Assembly: GCA_016720685.1 (NCBI GenBank)
Contig: JADKKC010000066.1
Coordinates: 62,001-126,000, forward strand
DNA: 64,000 nucleotides
Direction: 5' to 3'
Source of the DNA: Zoogloea sp.
GTDB taxonomy: Bacteria > Pseudomonadota > Gammaproteobacteria > Burkholderiales > Rhodocyclaceae
In this document: positions 48,934 to 57,621 of the stretch, in pieces
Position numbering within the stretch: the stretch's first letter is position 1
Layout: the number at the start of each line of letters is the position of its first letter
Notes under the pieces: model-generated
Database searches by the model: none
What the model was told of the DNA's origin: nothing
The model's input: the letters and a program-made list of their open reading frames with translations, nothing else
Position numbers and translations under genes: made by a program

Positions 48934-50009
48934 ACGCCGATCACGTCTACATCATTGCCGAAGCGGGTGTGAACCATAACGGCCAGCGCGACCTGGCCTT
49001 CGCCCTGGTGGATGCCGCAGCCGAGGCCGGCGCCGACGCCGTCAAGTTCCAAACCTTCGATGCCGCCAAACTTGCGTCGAAGAGCGCCCCCAAGGCCGCG
49101 TACCAGAAGCAGAGCACCGACGCCGCCGAAAGCCAGCTGGCCATGCTCAGGAAGCTGGAACTGCCCCGCGAATGGCATGCCGGGCTGCAGGCCCATGCCC
49201 GGCAAAAGGGCATCGAGTTCCTGTCCACTGCTTTCGACAGCGACAGCCTCGCCTTCCTCGTCGACCTGGGCATGCCCCTGTTCAAGATCCCCTCCGGCGA
49301 GCTGACCAACGGCCCGCTGCTGTGGCAGTTTGCCCGCACCGGCAAGCCGCTGGTGCTATCCACCGGCATGGCGACGCTTTCCGAGGTGGAGCAGGGTCTC
49401 GCCATCGTCGCCCACGCCTTGAGTGCTGAAGCCGAACCGGCCTCCATCGACGACGTGTGGCGCAGCTGGAGCCGGGCCGACTGGCGCGCACGCCTGCACG
49501 GCCACGTCACCCTGCTGCATTGCACCTCTCAGTACCCAACCCCCTTCGCCGAGGTCAACCTGCGCGGCATGGACACCCTGGCCCAGGCTTTCGGGCTGAG
49601 CGTCGGTTACTCCGACCACACCGAAGGCATCCTGATCCCGGTAGCCGCCGTGGCCCGCGGCGCAAAAATCATCGAAAAACACTTCACCCTCGACCGCAGC
49701 CTGCCCGGCCCCGATCACAAGGCCTCCCTTGAACCGGCCGAACTGACGCAAATGGTGCGCGACATCCGCGCCCTGCAGGCCGCCCTCGGTGATGGAGGCA
49801 AGACGCCCCAGCCCAGTGAATGGGACACCCGCCAGGCCGCCCGCCAGCAGGTGGTGGCCGCCCGCGACATCGCAGCCGGCAGCGTCCTGGCCCGTGCCGA
49901 CCTCAGCACCGCCCGCTGCGGCAGCGGCCTTCCACCCACCGCCCTGTGGGGCCTGGTCGGCCAGCGTACCGAGCGCGCCTACGTGGCCGGTGATGTGATC
50001 GAAGCATGA
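48930..50009 (+). CDS. legI: Legionaminic acid synthase (NeuB family)
   Basis: A 359-residue nonulosonic acid synthase condensing the 6-carbon sugar with phosphoenolpyruvate. NeuB barrel: IIAEAGVNHNGQRDLAFALV, AVKFQTFDAAKLASK, FLSTAFDSDSLAFLVDLGMP, FKIPSGELTNGPLL, STGMATLSEVEQGL and GYSDHTEGILIPVAAVARGA, then EKHFTLDRSLPGPDHKASLE. The last about 60 residues are a SAF antifreeze-like domain (VVAARDIAAGSVLARADL). Context in the leg module favours legionaminate over neuraminate; these cannot be told apart by sequence alone. Confidence 0.92.
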   Translation: MNADHVYIIAEAGVNHNGQRDLAFALVDAAAEAGADAVKFQTFDAAKLASKSAPKAAYQKQSTDAAESQLAMLRKLELPREWHAGLQAHARQKGIEFLSTAFDSDSLAFLVDLGMPLFKIPSGELTNGPLLWQFARTGKPLVLSTGMATLSEVEQGLAIVAHALSAEAEPASIDDVWRSWSRADWRARLHGHVTLLHCTSQYPTPFAEVNLRGMDTLAQAFGLSVGYSDHTEGILIPVAAVARGAKIIEKHFTLDRSLPGPDHKASLEPAELTQMVRDIRALQAALGDGGKTPQPSEWDTRQAARQQVVAARDIAAGSVLARADLSTARCGSGLPPTALWGLVGQRTERAYVAGDVIEA

Positions 50010-50662
50010 ACGCCCCCCAATCCTCTGAATTACCGCTAATCCTGCTCGGCGCCGGCGGACACGCCAAAGTGCTGCTGGCACTCGCCAAATCGGCCGGTCT
50101 GGTGGTACAAGGCCTCTGCGATCCCACGCTGGCTCAACAGGGCTTATCCGACTGGATGGGACTGCCTGTGCTGGGCGGAGACGAAGCGCTAGACGGGATT
50201 GACCCACGCGAAGTGGGGCTGATCAACGGCCTCGGACAGCTAGCCGGGCAGCGTTTCAGGAGCCGTCTCTTCGAAAACATGAAGGCAAGGGGGTTCACGT
50301 TTCCGGTGCTGGTGCACCCCACGGCCTGGGTGGCACCGACAGCCCGCCTGGAACAGGGCGTGCAGATCATGGCTGGCGCCATCGTTCAGCCCGACTGCAG
50401 CATAGGGGAAAACACCATTATCAACACCCGGGCAAGCGTCGATCACGACTGCCGGATCGGCAAGAATGTCCATATTGCTCCCGGAGCCACACTGTGCGGC
50501 GGCATCACCATTGAGGACGATGCCTTCATTGGCAGCGGAGCCACGCTCATCCAGGGACTGCACATCGGAGCCCGCGCCGTGGCCGGGGCCGGTGTCACAC
50601 TGGTACGGGATCTGCCGTCCGATGCCCGGGCGCTGGGCCCCTCCCGAAAACCGAGCTGGTGA
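50006..50662 (+). CDS. Left-handed beta-helix acetyltransferase (NeuD/PglD/LegH type)
   Basis: A 218-residue acetyltransferase. N-terminal sugar-binding Rossmann part (LILLGAGGHAKVLLALAKSA), then hexapeptide repeats (AWVAPTARLEQGVQIMAGAI, catalytic His in NTRASVDHDCRIGKN, HIAPGATLCGGITIEDDAFI). In this pathway it would N-acetylate the 4-amino sugar made by LegC (LegH role). It overlaps the synthase gene by 4 bp. Confidence 0.9.
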   Translation: MNAPQSSELPLILLGAGGHAKVLLALAKSAGLVVQGLCDPTLAQQGLSDWMGLPVLGGDEALDGIDPREVGLINGLGQLAGQRFRSRLFENMKARGFTFPVLVHPTAWVAPTARLEQGVQIMAGAIVQPDCSIGENTIINTRASVDHDCRIGKNVHIAPGATLCGGITIEDDAFIGSGATLIQGLHIGARAVAGAGVTLVRDLPSDARALGPSRKPSW

Positions 50663-50688
50663 CCACCCAGGATCACCCGGACTGAACC

Positions 50689-51747
50689 ATGTCACAAGAA
50701 AACCAGAGCTGGACCAAGACCCTCTTGCCCTTGGGCTCAAGCATCCAGGACGCAATCCTGAATCTGGACCAGTCAGGGCTGCAGATTGTCCTGATCACGG
50801 CTGCCGACGGCCGGCTGTGCGGCACCGTCACCGATGGAGACGTGCGACGGGCCTTGCTACGCGGCCTGAGCCTGCAGGAGCGGGCGGATGACATCATGTT
50901 CCGGAGCCCCATGGTCGCCCCCCCTGAAGTCGGGCGAGAAATGGTCCTCCAGTTGATGCGGGCCAACAAGATTCACCAGCTGCCCGTCGTGGATGCGGAG
51001 CACCGCGTCGTCGGGCTCCATGTGTGGGACGAAATCATCGCCCCGTCGAGGCGCGACAACATGATGGTGATCATGGCCGGCGGGCTGGGCAAGCGCCTCC
51101 GCCCGTTCACCGAGGACTGCCCGAAGCCCATGCTGCCGGTCGCCGGCAAGCCGATGCTGGAACACATCATCGACCGTGCCCGCGCCGAGGGCTTCAGTCG
51201 CTTCGTACTGTCGGTGCATTATCTCGGGCACATGGTCGAAGAGTACTTCGGCAACGGAGAGCGCTGGCAGATCGCCATCGACTACCTGCGCGAAGACCAC
51301 CCGCTGGGTACCGCCGGCGCCATCAGCCTGCTCGATCCACAGCCAGACCTGCCCTTCCTGGTGACCAACGGCGATGTGCTGACTGACATCAACTATGCCG
51401 AGATGCTCGACTTCCATACCCACCACGGCGCACTCGCCACCATGGCCGTCCGTCAGCATGAATGGCAGCATCCCTTTGGCGTCGTGCGTACCAAGGGAAT
51501 CGAAATCGTCGGTTTCGAGGAAAAGCCCATCCATCGCACCCACGTGAATGCGGGAATCTACGTGCTCGATCCGGCAGCCCTGAGCGTTTTGTCCAAGGGA
51601 GAACCGTGCGACATGCCCACCCTGTTCGAGCGCTTGCAGAACCAGGGCAAATCCACCATCGCCTATCCCATGCATGAGCCATGGCTGGACGTCGGTCGCC
51701 CGGACGACCTGGAACGTGCCCGGCTAACCATCAAGAACCATCTCTAG
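50689..51747 (+). CDS. ptmE: CBS-domain sugar nucleotidyltransferase (PtmE-like)
   Basis: A 352-residue protein with an N-terminal CBS pair (about 10-118: VLITAADGRLCGTVTDGDVR, HQLPVVDAEHRVVGLHVWDE) and a nucleotidyltransferase domain from about 122 (VIMAGGLGKRLRPFTEDCPK, VTNGDVLTDINY, FEEKPIHRTHVNAGIYVLD). This architecture matches PtmE, which makes GDP-GlcN for the GDP-based legionaminic pathway known in Campylobacter. The presence of PtmE implies the Leg module runs on GDP-sugars. Confidence 0.88.
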   Translation: MSQENQSWTKTLLPLGSSIQDAILNLDQSGLQIVLITAADGRLCGTVTDGDVRRALLRGLSLQERADDIMFRSPMVAPPEVGREMVLQLMRANKIHQLPVVDAEHRVVGLHVWDEIIAPSRRDNMMVIMAGGLGKRLRPFTEDCPKPMLPVAGKPMLEHIIDRARAEGFSRFVLSVHYLGHMVEEYFGNGERWQIAIDYLREDHPLGTAGAISLLDPQPDLPFLVTNGDVLTDINYAEMLDFHTHHGALATMAVRQHEWQHPFGVVRTKGIEIVGFEEKPIHRTHVNAGIYVLDPAALSVLSKGEPCDMPTLFERLQNQGKSTIAYPMHEPWLDVGRPDDLERARLTIKNHL

Positions 51748-51757
51748 GAGTTCCGCT

Positions 51758-53074
51758 ATGGAAAAAATCCCTTACCCCGCTCCCGTCGACCTGTCGCTTT
51801 TCGCACCGGATGCGCCGGCCAGTACCCCGAAATACGGTCTACCGAGCGATGTCGCCTACTGTGCCAAGTGCGTCATCTCCAATCAGCGTCCCAATTCCGC
51901 GGTGGAGTACACCCACACCAAGGACTCGAAGAAAAAGACCATCAATTTCGACGAGCACGGTGTCTGCGACGCGTGCAACTTCGCCGAACAAAAAAAGAGC
52001 GTCATCGACTGGGAAGAGCGCGACCGGCGCCTGCGCGAGCTGTGTGATCGCCACCGCAAGAACGACGGCTCTTACGACTGTGTCGTCCCGGGCTCGGGCG
52101 GCAAGGACAGCTTCTACGCCAGCCATATTCTCAAGGAGAAATATGGCATGCATCCCCTGACCGTCACCTGGGCGCCCCACGTCTACACCGAATGGGGCTG
52201 GCGCAACTTCCAGTCCTGGATCCATGCCGGCCACGACAACTACCTGATGACCCCGAATGGCCGGGTCCATCGCCTGCTGACCCGCCTGTCCACCGAATTG
52301 CTGTTCCACCCCTTTCAGGCCTTCATGTTCGGCCAGAAGGCGCTGGCCCCCAAGATGGCCCTGCTGTTCAACATCCCTCTGGTCTTCTACGGCGAGAACG
52401 AAGCGGAATACGGCAACCCGATCGGCGACACCGAAAGCGCACAGCGTGACTGGTCCTACTTTTCGTCCGACGACCAGTCCAGGATCTACCTGGGCGGCGT
52501 ACCGGTCAGCGATCTCAAGAGTCAGTTCGGCCTCGACCAGAACGACCTGCAGCCCTACCTGCCGGCCAACCCCGCCCAATTGAAGGAAAAGAACGTCGAG
52601 GTTCATTACCTTGGCTACTACCTCAAGTGGCACCCCCAGTCCTGCTATTACTATGCCGTCGAGCACGGCGGCTTCGAGGCCTCGCCAGAGCGCACGCCCG
52701 GCACCTACAGCAAGTACAACAGCATCGACGACCGGATCGACGATTTCCACTACTACACGACCGGCACCAAGTTCGGTATCGGCCGGGCCAGCTACGACGC
52801 CGCGCAGGAAATCCGCTCGGGAGACATCACCCGTGAAGAAGGCGTCGCCCTCGTAAAGCGCTTTGACCACGAATTCCCCGAGCGTTTTGCCGATGAGATC
52901 TTCAAGTACCTGTCCATCAACGAAAAGGAATTCCCGGTCGCCAGCACAATGTTCGAACAGCCGATCATGGACCGCGAGTACTTCCGGGTGCTGACCGACC
53001 AGTTCCGCTCCCCGCACCTATGGTGCTTCGACAAGGGGCAATGGGCGCTGCGCAACACCGTCTGGCAGAAATAA
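51758..53074 (+). CDS. N-acetyl sugar amidotransferase (PseA/WbpG/PtmG-like)
   Basis: A 438-residue PP-loop ATP-dependent amidotransferase: N-terminal zinc-type CAKCVISNQRPN ... CDACNFAE, the PP-loop VVPGSGGKDSFYASHILKEK, TVTWAPHVYTEWGWRNFQSW and FYGENEAEYGNP. These enzymes convert an N-acetyl group to acetamidino using ammonia supplied by HisH/HisF-like partners, which follow immediately. Its place inside the leg module suggests an acetamidino-legionaminic product. It starts 10 bp after the PtmE gene with an AGGAG site. Confidence 0.92.
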   Translation: MEKIPYPAPVDLSLFAPDAPASTPKYGLPSDVAYCAKCVISNQRPNSAVEYTHTKDSKKKTINFDEHGVCDACNFAEQKKSVIDWEERDRRLRELCDRHRKNDGSYDCVVPGSGGKDSFYASHILKEKYGMHPLTVTWAPHVYTEWGWRNFQSWIHAGHDNYLMTPNGRVHRLLTRLSTELLFHPFQAFMFGQKALAPKMALLFNIPLVFYGENEAEYGNPIGDTESAQRDWSYFSSDDQSRIYLGGVPVSDLKSQFGLDQNDLQPYLPANPAQLKEKNVEVHYLGYYLKWHPQSCYYYAVEHGGFEASPERTPGTYSKYNSIDDRIDDFHYYTTGTKFGIGRASYDAAQEIRSGDITREEGVALVKRFDHEFPERFADEIFKYLSINEKEFPVASTMFEQPIMDREYFRVLTDQFRSPHLWCFDKGQWALRNTVWQK

Positions 53075-53078
53075 GCCG

Positions 53079-53846
53079 ATGAGCAATATCCGTCTGATCG
53101 CCCGCCTCGACATCAAGGGGCCAAACCTGATCAAGGGCATCCGTTTCGAGGGCCTGCGCGTCATCGGCTCGCCCGCCGAGCACGCCCTGCGCTATTACCA
53201 ACAAGGCGCAGACGAACTGATCTACATCGACAGCGTTGCCAGCCTGTATGGACGCAACAACCTGAGTGACATCGTGCAAAGCGCAGCCCGCAACGTTTTC
53301 ATTCCGCTGACGGTCGGCGGCGGCATCCGCTCGACGGATGACGTACGCCACCTGCTGCGCTGCGGCGCGGACAAGGTGGCCGTCAATACGGCGGCCATCG
53401 CTCAACCCGGGCTGATTACCGAGATCGCCCGAGAATTCGGCAGCCAGTGCATGGTGCTGTCAATCCAGGCCAAGCAGATCGCCCCCGGACGCTGGGAGGC
53501 CTACACGGACACCGGCCGCGAACGCAGCGGCGTCGACGTCATCGAGTGGGCCAGACGAGGGGTCCAGCTCGGCGCCGGGGAAATCCTGATCACCTCGGTG
53601 GACCGGGAAGGTACGCGCAAGGGCTTCGACATCGATCTGGTGCGGACGGTGGCCGCAGAGGTCAATGTTCCAATCATCGCCAGCGGCGGCATGGGCTCGG
53701 CCCAGGACGCGGTGGACGTGGTCCGGCAAGGCCATGCGGATGCGGTCGCCATGGCCGATATCCTGCACAACAAGCGCGCGACACTGGCGGAAGTTCGCCA
53801 GCATCTCAAGTCGGCCGGTGTGGAGGTGCGAAGTTATGAGTCGTGA
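53079..53846 (+). CDS. HisF-like subunit of sugar amidation (HisF2/WbuZ type)
   Basis: A 255-residue TIM barrel of the HisF superfamily: LIARLDIKGPNLIKGIRFEG, ELIYIDSVASLYGRNNLSDI, IPLTVGGGIRSTDDVRHLLR, GADKVAVNTAAIAQPGLITE, and IIASGGMGSAQDAVDVVRQG. The core histidine-pathway residues are altered (for example LDIKGPN instead of LDVKDG), and the location with a PseA-like gene marks it as a glycan-modification paralogue rather than histidine biosynthesis. Confidence 0.92.
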   Translation: MSNIRLIARLDIKGPNLIKGIRFEGLRVIGSPAEHALRYYQQGADELIYIDSVASLYGRNNLSDIVQSAARNVFIPLTVGGGIRSTDDVRHLLRCGADKVAVNTAAIAQPGLITEIAREFGSQCMVLSIQAKQIAPGRWEAYTDTGRERSGVDVIEWARRGVQLGAGEILITSVDREGTRKGFDIDLVRTVAAEVNVPIIASGGMGSAQDAVDVVRQGHADAVAMADILHNKRATLAEVRQHLKSAGVEVRSYES

Positions 53847-54483
53847 AATCACCCTGATCGACTACGGGGTCGGCAACCTGTTCAGTGTCGCCCGCGCGCT
53901 CGAGCATTGCGGAGCCCAGGTGAGCATCAGCGCAGACCCGGACGAAGTACGTCGCGCCTCGAAGCTTCTCCTGCCGGGCGTCGGTGCCTTCGGCAACGGA
54001 ATGCAGCGCCTGAGCGAAAAGGGCATCGATCTCGCCGTCACGGAGGCGGTGTCCCGTGGCACGCCCCTGCTAGGGGTATGTCTGGGCATGCAGCTTCTGC
54101 TCGACAGCAGTGACGAGTTCGGACTCGGCCACGGGCTGGGGCTGATTCCCGGCAAGGTCGTCGCCATTCCGGAGCACACAGCCGATGGCAGCAGGCTGAA
54201 GATTCCGCACATCGGCTGGAATGGACTGGTTCTGCCGATCGGCCGGAAAGGCTGGCAGGGATCACTTCTGGAGACCACACCGGTCGGCACGCCGATGTAC
54301 TTCGTGCACTCCTTCATGGCCTGTCCAGACGCTTCCGAGCACCGCCTGGCTGACTGTCTTTACGGCGACACCCGCGTTGCGGCAGTGATCGGGCGGGACA
54401 ATGTCTGGGGTGCCCAGTTTCATCCGGAAAAGAGCGGCGAAGCCGGTCTCAAGGTGTTGCGCCACTTCGTGGAACGCTCTTGA
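53836..54483 (+). CDS. HisH-like glutamine amidotransferase (HisH2/WbuY type)
   Basis: A 215-residue class-I glutaminase supplying ammonia: TLIDYGVGNLFSVARALEHC, LPGVGAFGNGMQRLSEKG, the nucleophile Cys in LLGVCLGMQLLLDSS and His-Glu in VWGAQFHPEKSGEAGL. It overlaps the HisF-like gene by 11 bp and the next gene starts (TTG) within its stop. Forms the amidation trio with the two preceding genes. Confidence 0.93.
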   Translation: MSREITLIDYGVGNLFSVARALEHCGAQVSISADPDEVRRASKLLLPGVGAFGNGMQRLSEKGIDLAVTEAVSRGTPLLGVCLGMQLLLDSSDEFGLGHGLGLIPGKVVAIPEHTADGSRLKIPHIGWNGLVLPIGRKGWQGSLLETTPVGTPMYFVHSFMACPDASEHRLADCLYGDTRVAAVIGRDNVWGAQFHPEKSGEAGLKVLRHFVERS

Positions 54484-55175
54484 GACTACTGGCCCTGATC
54501 CCGGCCCGCGGCGGCTCCAAGCGCGTCCCGGGCAAGAACATCAAGAACCTGGGCGGCCTGCCGCTGATCGCGTGGACCCTCCGCGCCGCCCACGACAGCG
54601 GCGTGTGCGGCGCTGTCGTGGTGTCCACTGACGACGAAGCCATCGCTGCGGTGGCCCGCGAACACGGTGCCGACGTGCCCGGCCTGCGCCCGGCCGAACT
54701 GGCCAGCGACACCGCCGGCAGCGTCGATGTCGCCCTCCACGCGCTCGATCGCTACGAGGCAACGCGTGGACCGGTGGACGGCCTGCTGCTGCTCCAGCCC
54801 ACCTCGCCCTTCCGCACGGCCGACACCATCCGCCGTGGTGCAGCCCTGTTCGCCGAAGCCCATGGCCGCCGGCCGGTAGTCAGTGTCAGCCCGGCACCAA
54901 GCCACCCGGCCTGGTGCTTCCGCACGACGCCCGACGGCATGGAACCCTTCCTCGGCTGGGAAGCCATCAATCACCGCTCGCAGGATCTGGAACCCGCCTG
55001 GGCCCTGAATGGCGCCCTGTATCTGATCTCCCCCGCCCGCCTGCGGGAAGTCCGGCGCTTCCTGACCCCCGACACCCTGCCGCTGGTGATGGACGATCCG
55101 CGCGAAGCCATCGACATCGACACCCCGGAAGACTGGGCGCTGGCGGAAGCCCGCCTGGCAAGCGAGGCTGCATGA
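54480..55175 (+). CDS. legF: CMP-legionaminic acid synthetase (NeuA/LegF type)
   Basis: A 231-residue cytidylyltransferase: LALIPARGGSKRVPGKNIKN at the N-terminus, STDDEAIAAVAREHGADV, LLLLQPTSPFRTADTIRRG, NHRSQDLEPAWALNGALYLI and MDDPREAIDIDTPEDWALAE, all normal for the CMP-nonulosonate synthetase family. The only start at the gene boundary is TTG 54480 overlapping the previous stop, which suits the family N-terminus exactly. Substrate inferred from the leg module. Confidence 0.9.
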   Translation: MRLLALIPARGGSKRVPGKNIKNLGGLPLIAWTLRAAHDSGVCGAVVVSTDDEAIAAVAREHGADVPGLRPAELASDTAGSVDVALHALDRYEATRGPVDGLLLLQPTSPFRTADTIRRGAALFAEAHGRRPVVSVSPAPSHPAWCFRTTPDGMEPFLGWEAINHRSQDLEPAWALNGALYLISPARLREVRRFLTPDTLPLVMDDPREAIDIDTPEDWALAEARLASEAA

Positions 55176-56458
55176 TCGCTGGCCCCCTCCCTGCCCGTTT
55201 CCTCGAATACTTCAGCCGGCTGGGCCTGTTCACCTTCGCCTTCGGCTACGTGGGCGGCCTGGCCCCGGCCAATATCGGGCTGGGCATCCTGCTGATGGCT
55301 TTTCTCGGCAAATGCATCTGCGGCGAACGCCAGGTCTTGCAGGACCATTTCGTGCGCCTGGCGATGCTGTGGCTGATCGTGGCCCTTGCCCTCGCCGCCT
55401 GGGGCGCCTGGCTCTTCCCGGCGGTCGCCAGGTCCCAGTACTCCTCGCTCCCCGAAGTGTGGAGCTTCGCCTTCATTCCCCTCGTCGCCCTGGCCACACG
55501 GGGCGATATCAGGCTGATCCTCCCTGCGCTGCTGGTCGCCCTTTTCGGGCTGATGTATCGCCTGGCGAGGGATGTCGTGCTGGGCGTCGGCCCCCCCGAC
55601 CACTACGACCTTGTCGCGCTGGGTGTCGGGCGCAACCTCGCCGTGCTGTTCATCGACGTGGGCGCAGTCGGCTGCCTGGTCCTGCTGTTCGCCCTCGTCG
55701 AAAGCCGGACCTGGCGGGGCTTGCGCCGCCTTGCCGCCAGCACCCTGTGTCTGCTCATCCTCGCCGCCCTGCTCTACGCCTGGATCGCTGCCGCCTCGCG
55801 GACATCCCTGGTGGCCCTGCCGCTGGCTTTTGCAGCCCTCATCGCCGGGCGCCTGCTGGGGGCCGGAGGCCGGCGCATCGCGGTCGTCGGACTGATGCTG
55901 GCCGCCGCCTTTGCCGCCCTCATCGTGGCATACGACGCGCGCATCCTCGGCGAGCTACAGAAGGACAGTGACACCTGGGCCGCCATCGCCGCCGGTCAGT
56001 GGGATACCGTTCCCCAGGACACCGCCACCGGACTGCGCTTCCACATGTGGCACCTGGCCTGGGACAACTGGGTGCAGCACCCGCTCACCGGCCTCGGGCC
56101 CAGCGCAACCCACCTGCTGCGTAGCGATCCCTCCCGCGCCTTCCTTGCCGTCTTCAACCAGTACCACAGCGGCTACGTGGAGCTGCTGCTGCGCACCGGC
56201 CTGATTGGCCTCACCTTCTATCTCGTGGCGACGGTGCTGGTGTGGCGGGCGGCCCTGCGTGCCCGGGCCGCCGGTCATCTGCCGCGCAGCCTGTTCGAGC
56301 TGCTGGTCGCCGGCTTCGCGATCTTTGTAGCCCTCAACTTCACCAACGCCATCCTGTTCTTCCAGCAGGGCTGGCAATTCATCGTCCTGTTCGGGGGGAT
56401 CGCCTACGGCTACAGGTGGGCCGAGCGCCGGCCAGCGAACGCGGACACCACGTCATGA
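55172..56458 (+). CDS. O-antigen polymerase/ligase-like membrane protein
   Basis: A 428-residue protein with about ten to twelve hydrophobic helices and the Wzy_C/WaaL-type periplasmic loop: AASRTSLVALPLAFAALIAG before it, then FHMWHLAWDNWVQHPLTGLG and FNQYHSGYVELLLRTGLIGL (the conserved H-x-x-x-x-G-P and YHSGYVELLLRTG features of O-antigen ligase/polymerase families). It may polymerise or ligate the nonulosonic-acid glycan. Starts and ends overlap its neighbours by 4 bp. Confidence 0.83.
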   Translation: MIAGPLPARFLEYFSRLGLFTFAFGYVGGLAPANIGLGILLMAFLGKCICGERQVLQDHFVRLAMLWLIVALALAAWGAWLFPAVARSQYSSLPEVWSFAFIPLVALATRGDIRLILPALLVALFGLMYRLARDVVLGVGPPDHYDLVALGVGRNLAVLFIDVGAVGCLVLLFALVESRTWRGLRRLAASTLCLLILAALLYAWIAAASRTSLVALPLAFAALIAGRLLGAGGRRIAVVGLMLAAAFAALIVAYDARILGELQKDSDTWAAIAAGQWDTVPQDTATGLRFHMWHLAWDNWVQHPLTGLGPSATHLLRSDPSRAFLAVFNQYHSGYVELLLRTGLIGLTFYLVATVLVWRAALRARAAGHLPRSLFELLVAGFAIFVALNFTNAILFFQQGWQFIVLFGGIAYGYRWAERRPANADTTS

Positions 56459-57483
56459 TCACGGCCCCCGCGCGTACCGTCGCCCTCTTCTTCGTCGCCT
56501 CGCCGCTGCACTACCTGGCGGCGCGGACGGTGGCCCGCCACTTCGAGGCCGACAGCCGCTGCATCGTGGTGCCCTACCGGCCCGGCGCCCGTCAGTTCGT
56601 CCGCAAAGAGGATTGGGATGCCGTCGCCTACGCTCCGTGGCCGCGCTTCGACCCGCTGCCGGGCGCCTTCGGACGCCATCGCCGCCTGCTCGCCAACCTC
56701 AAGGACGTGGCGGCCGTAGCGGGCCCCTGCGAGACCCTGCTGATCCACAGCCCGGTGTTCGACACCGAGGCCATCAACTACTTCCTGCGCGGCCTGCCAA
56801 AGCTCTGCGGTGCCGCCACCGTGCACGCCCGCATCCTGCCGGACGGACTGATGAACGTCGCCCGCCACCCGCTGAATGTAGCCAGACGGGCCGCCCAGTA
56901 CCTGCGCAAGCTGCGCCGGCTGGTCTCACCGCAACTGGACTACTGGTGCTTCAGCGGCGACCGGATCGGCTCCGAAGCCCCCTTCGTGGACCGCATCTAC
57001 ACCCTGGCCGGCTTTCCCCACGACTACCCACCGGAAAAAGTGGTCAGCCTGCCACCGCTGGCCGGCGGGCAAAGCGGCGCCACCGGCGAGGCCGCACTGA
57101 TCGTCGGCCAGCCGCTGGTCGGTATCGGCGCCCTGACCCAGGCCGACCACGATGTCATCTGCGCGCAAATCGCCGACTGGCTGAAGGCCCGCGGCATCGA
57201 CCGGGTGATGTACAAGGCCCACCCCCGCGACCACGCCCACGAAATGCGGGTGCCCGGTGCCACGCTCCTCGATATCACCGAACCCCTGGAAAGCCACATG
57301 GCGGCCCATCCCTACCGGGCGGTGATCGGCATCAATTCAACGGCCCTCTACCTCGCCCGGCAGATCTACGGCCCGGCGGTGCCGGTGGTGTCCTTCGGCA
57401 ACGACAAGGTCCATTTCAAGAACCCGGAGCAACGCGAAACGGCCATCCGCCTGATGGACAGTCTGGGTATCGAGCGGCGTTAA
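56455..57483 (+). CDS. Polysialyltransferase-like glycosyltransferase
   Basis: A 342-residue protein resembling bacterial polysialyltransferases: VALFFVASPLHYLAARTVAR at the N-terminus, LLIHSPVFDTEAINYFLRGL, RILPDGLMNVARHPLN, YKAHPRDHAHEMRVPG and VIGINSTALYLARQIYGP near the C-terminus (His-Pro and Ser-Ser/Thr motifs for CMP-sugar). It ends the first coupled run of genes and directly precedes the pseudaminic module across a 138-bp gap. Assignment is by motif and context. Confidence 0.75.
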   Translation: MITAPARTVALFFVASPLHYLAARTVARHFEADSRCIVVPYRPGARQFVRKEDWDAVAYAPWPRFDPLPGAFGRHRRLLANLKDVAAVAGPCETLLIHSPVFDTEAINYFLRGLPKLCGAATVHARILPDGLMNVARHPLNVARRAAQYLRKLRRLVSPQLDYWCFSGDRIGSEAPFVDRIYTLAGFPHDYPPEKVVSLPPLAGGQSGATGEAALIVGQPLVGIGALTQADHDVICAQIADWLKARGIDRVMYKAHPRDHAHEMRVPGATLLDITEPLESHMAAHPYRAVIGINSTALYLARQIYGPAVPVVSFGNDKVHFKNPEQRETAIRLMDSLGIERR

Positions 57484-57621
57484 AACCCGGTTCAAAGCCC
57501 GGTTCAAAGGCCGGCCGGCGACAAGCCCTGTTGCAATCCCCTTTCCTCGCTCCCGTTTCTGGCCGAAAATTCCGCCTTTGCACGGCACGCAGTCCGTTGC
57601 CCCACTTTTCGAGACCTGCTC

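Noticed and set aside
48930..50009. Neuraminic (sialic) acid synthase as the specific product
   Set aside because: LegB, LegC and PtmE in the same operon indicate a 6-deoxy diamino sugar route; true sialic acid synthesis would not need them.
53079..54483. Histidine biosynthesis hisF and hisH
   Set aside because: Context next to a PseA-like amidotransferase in a sugar operon and altered HisF N-terminal motif indicate glycan-modifying paralogues.
57580..57600. Sigma-54 promoter (GGCACG...TTGC) before pseB
   Set aside because: The spacing between the GG and GC elements is 13 bases rather than the required 10.
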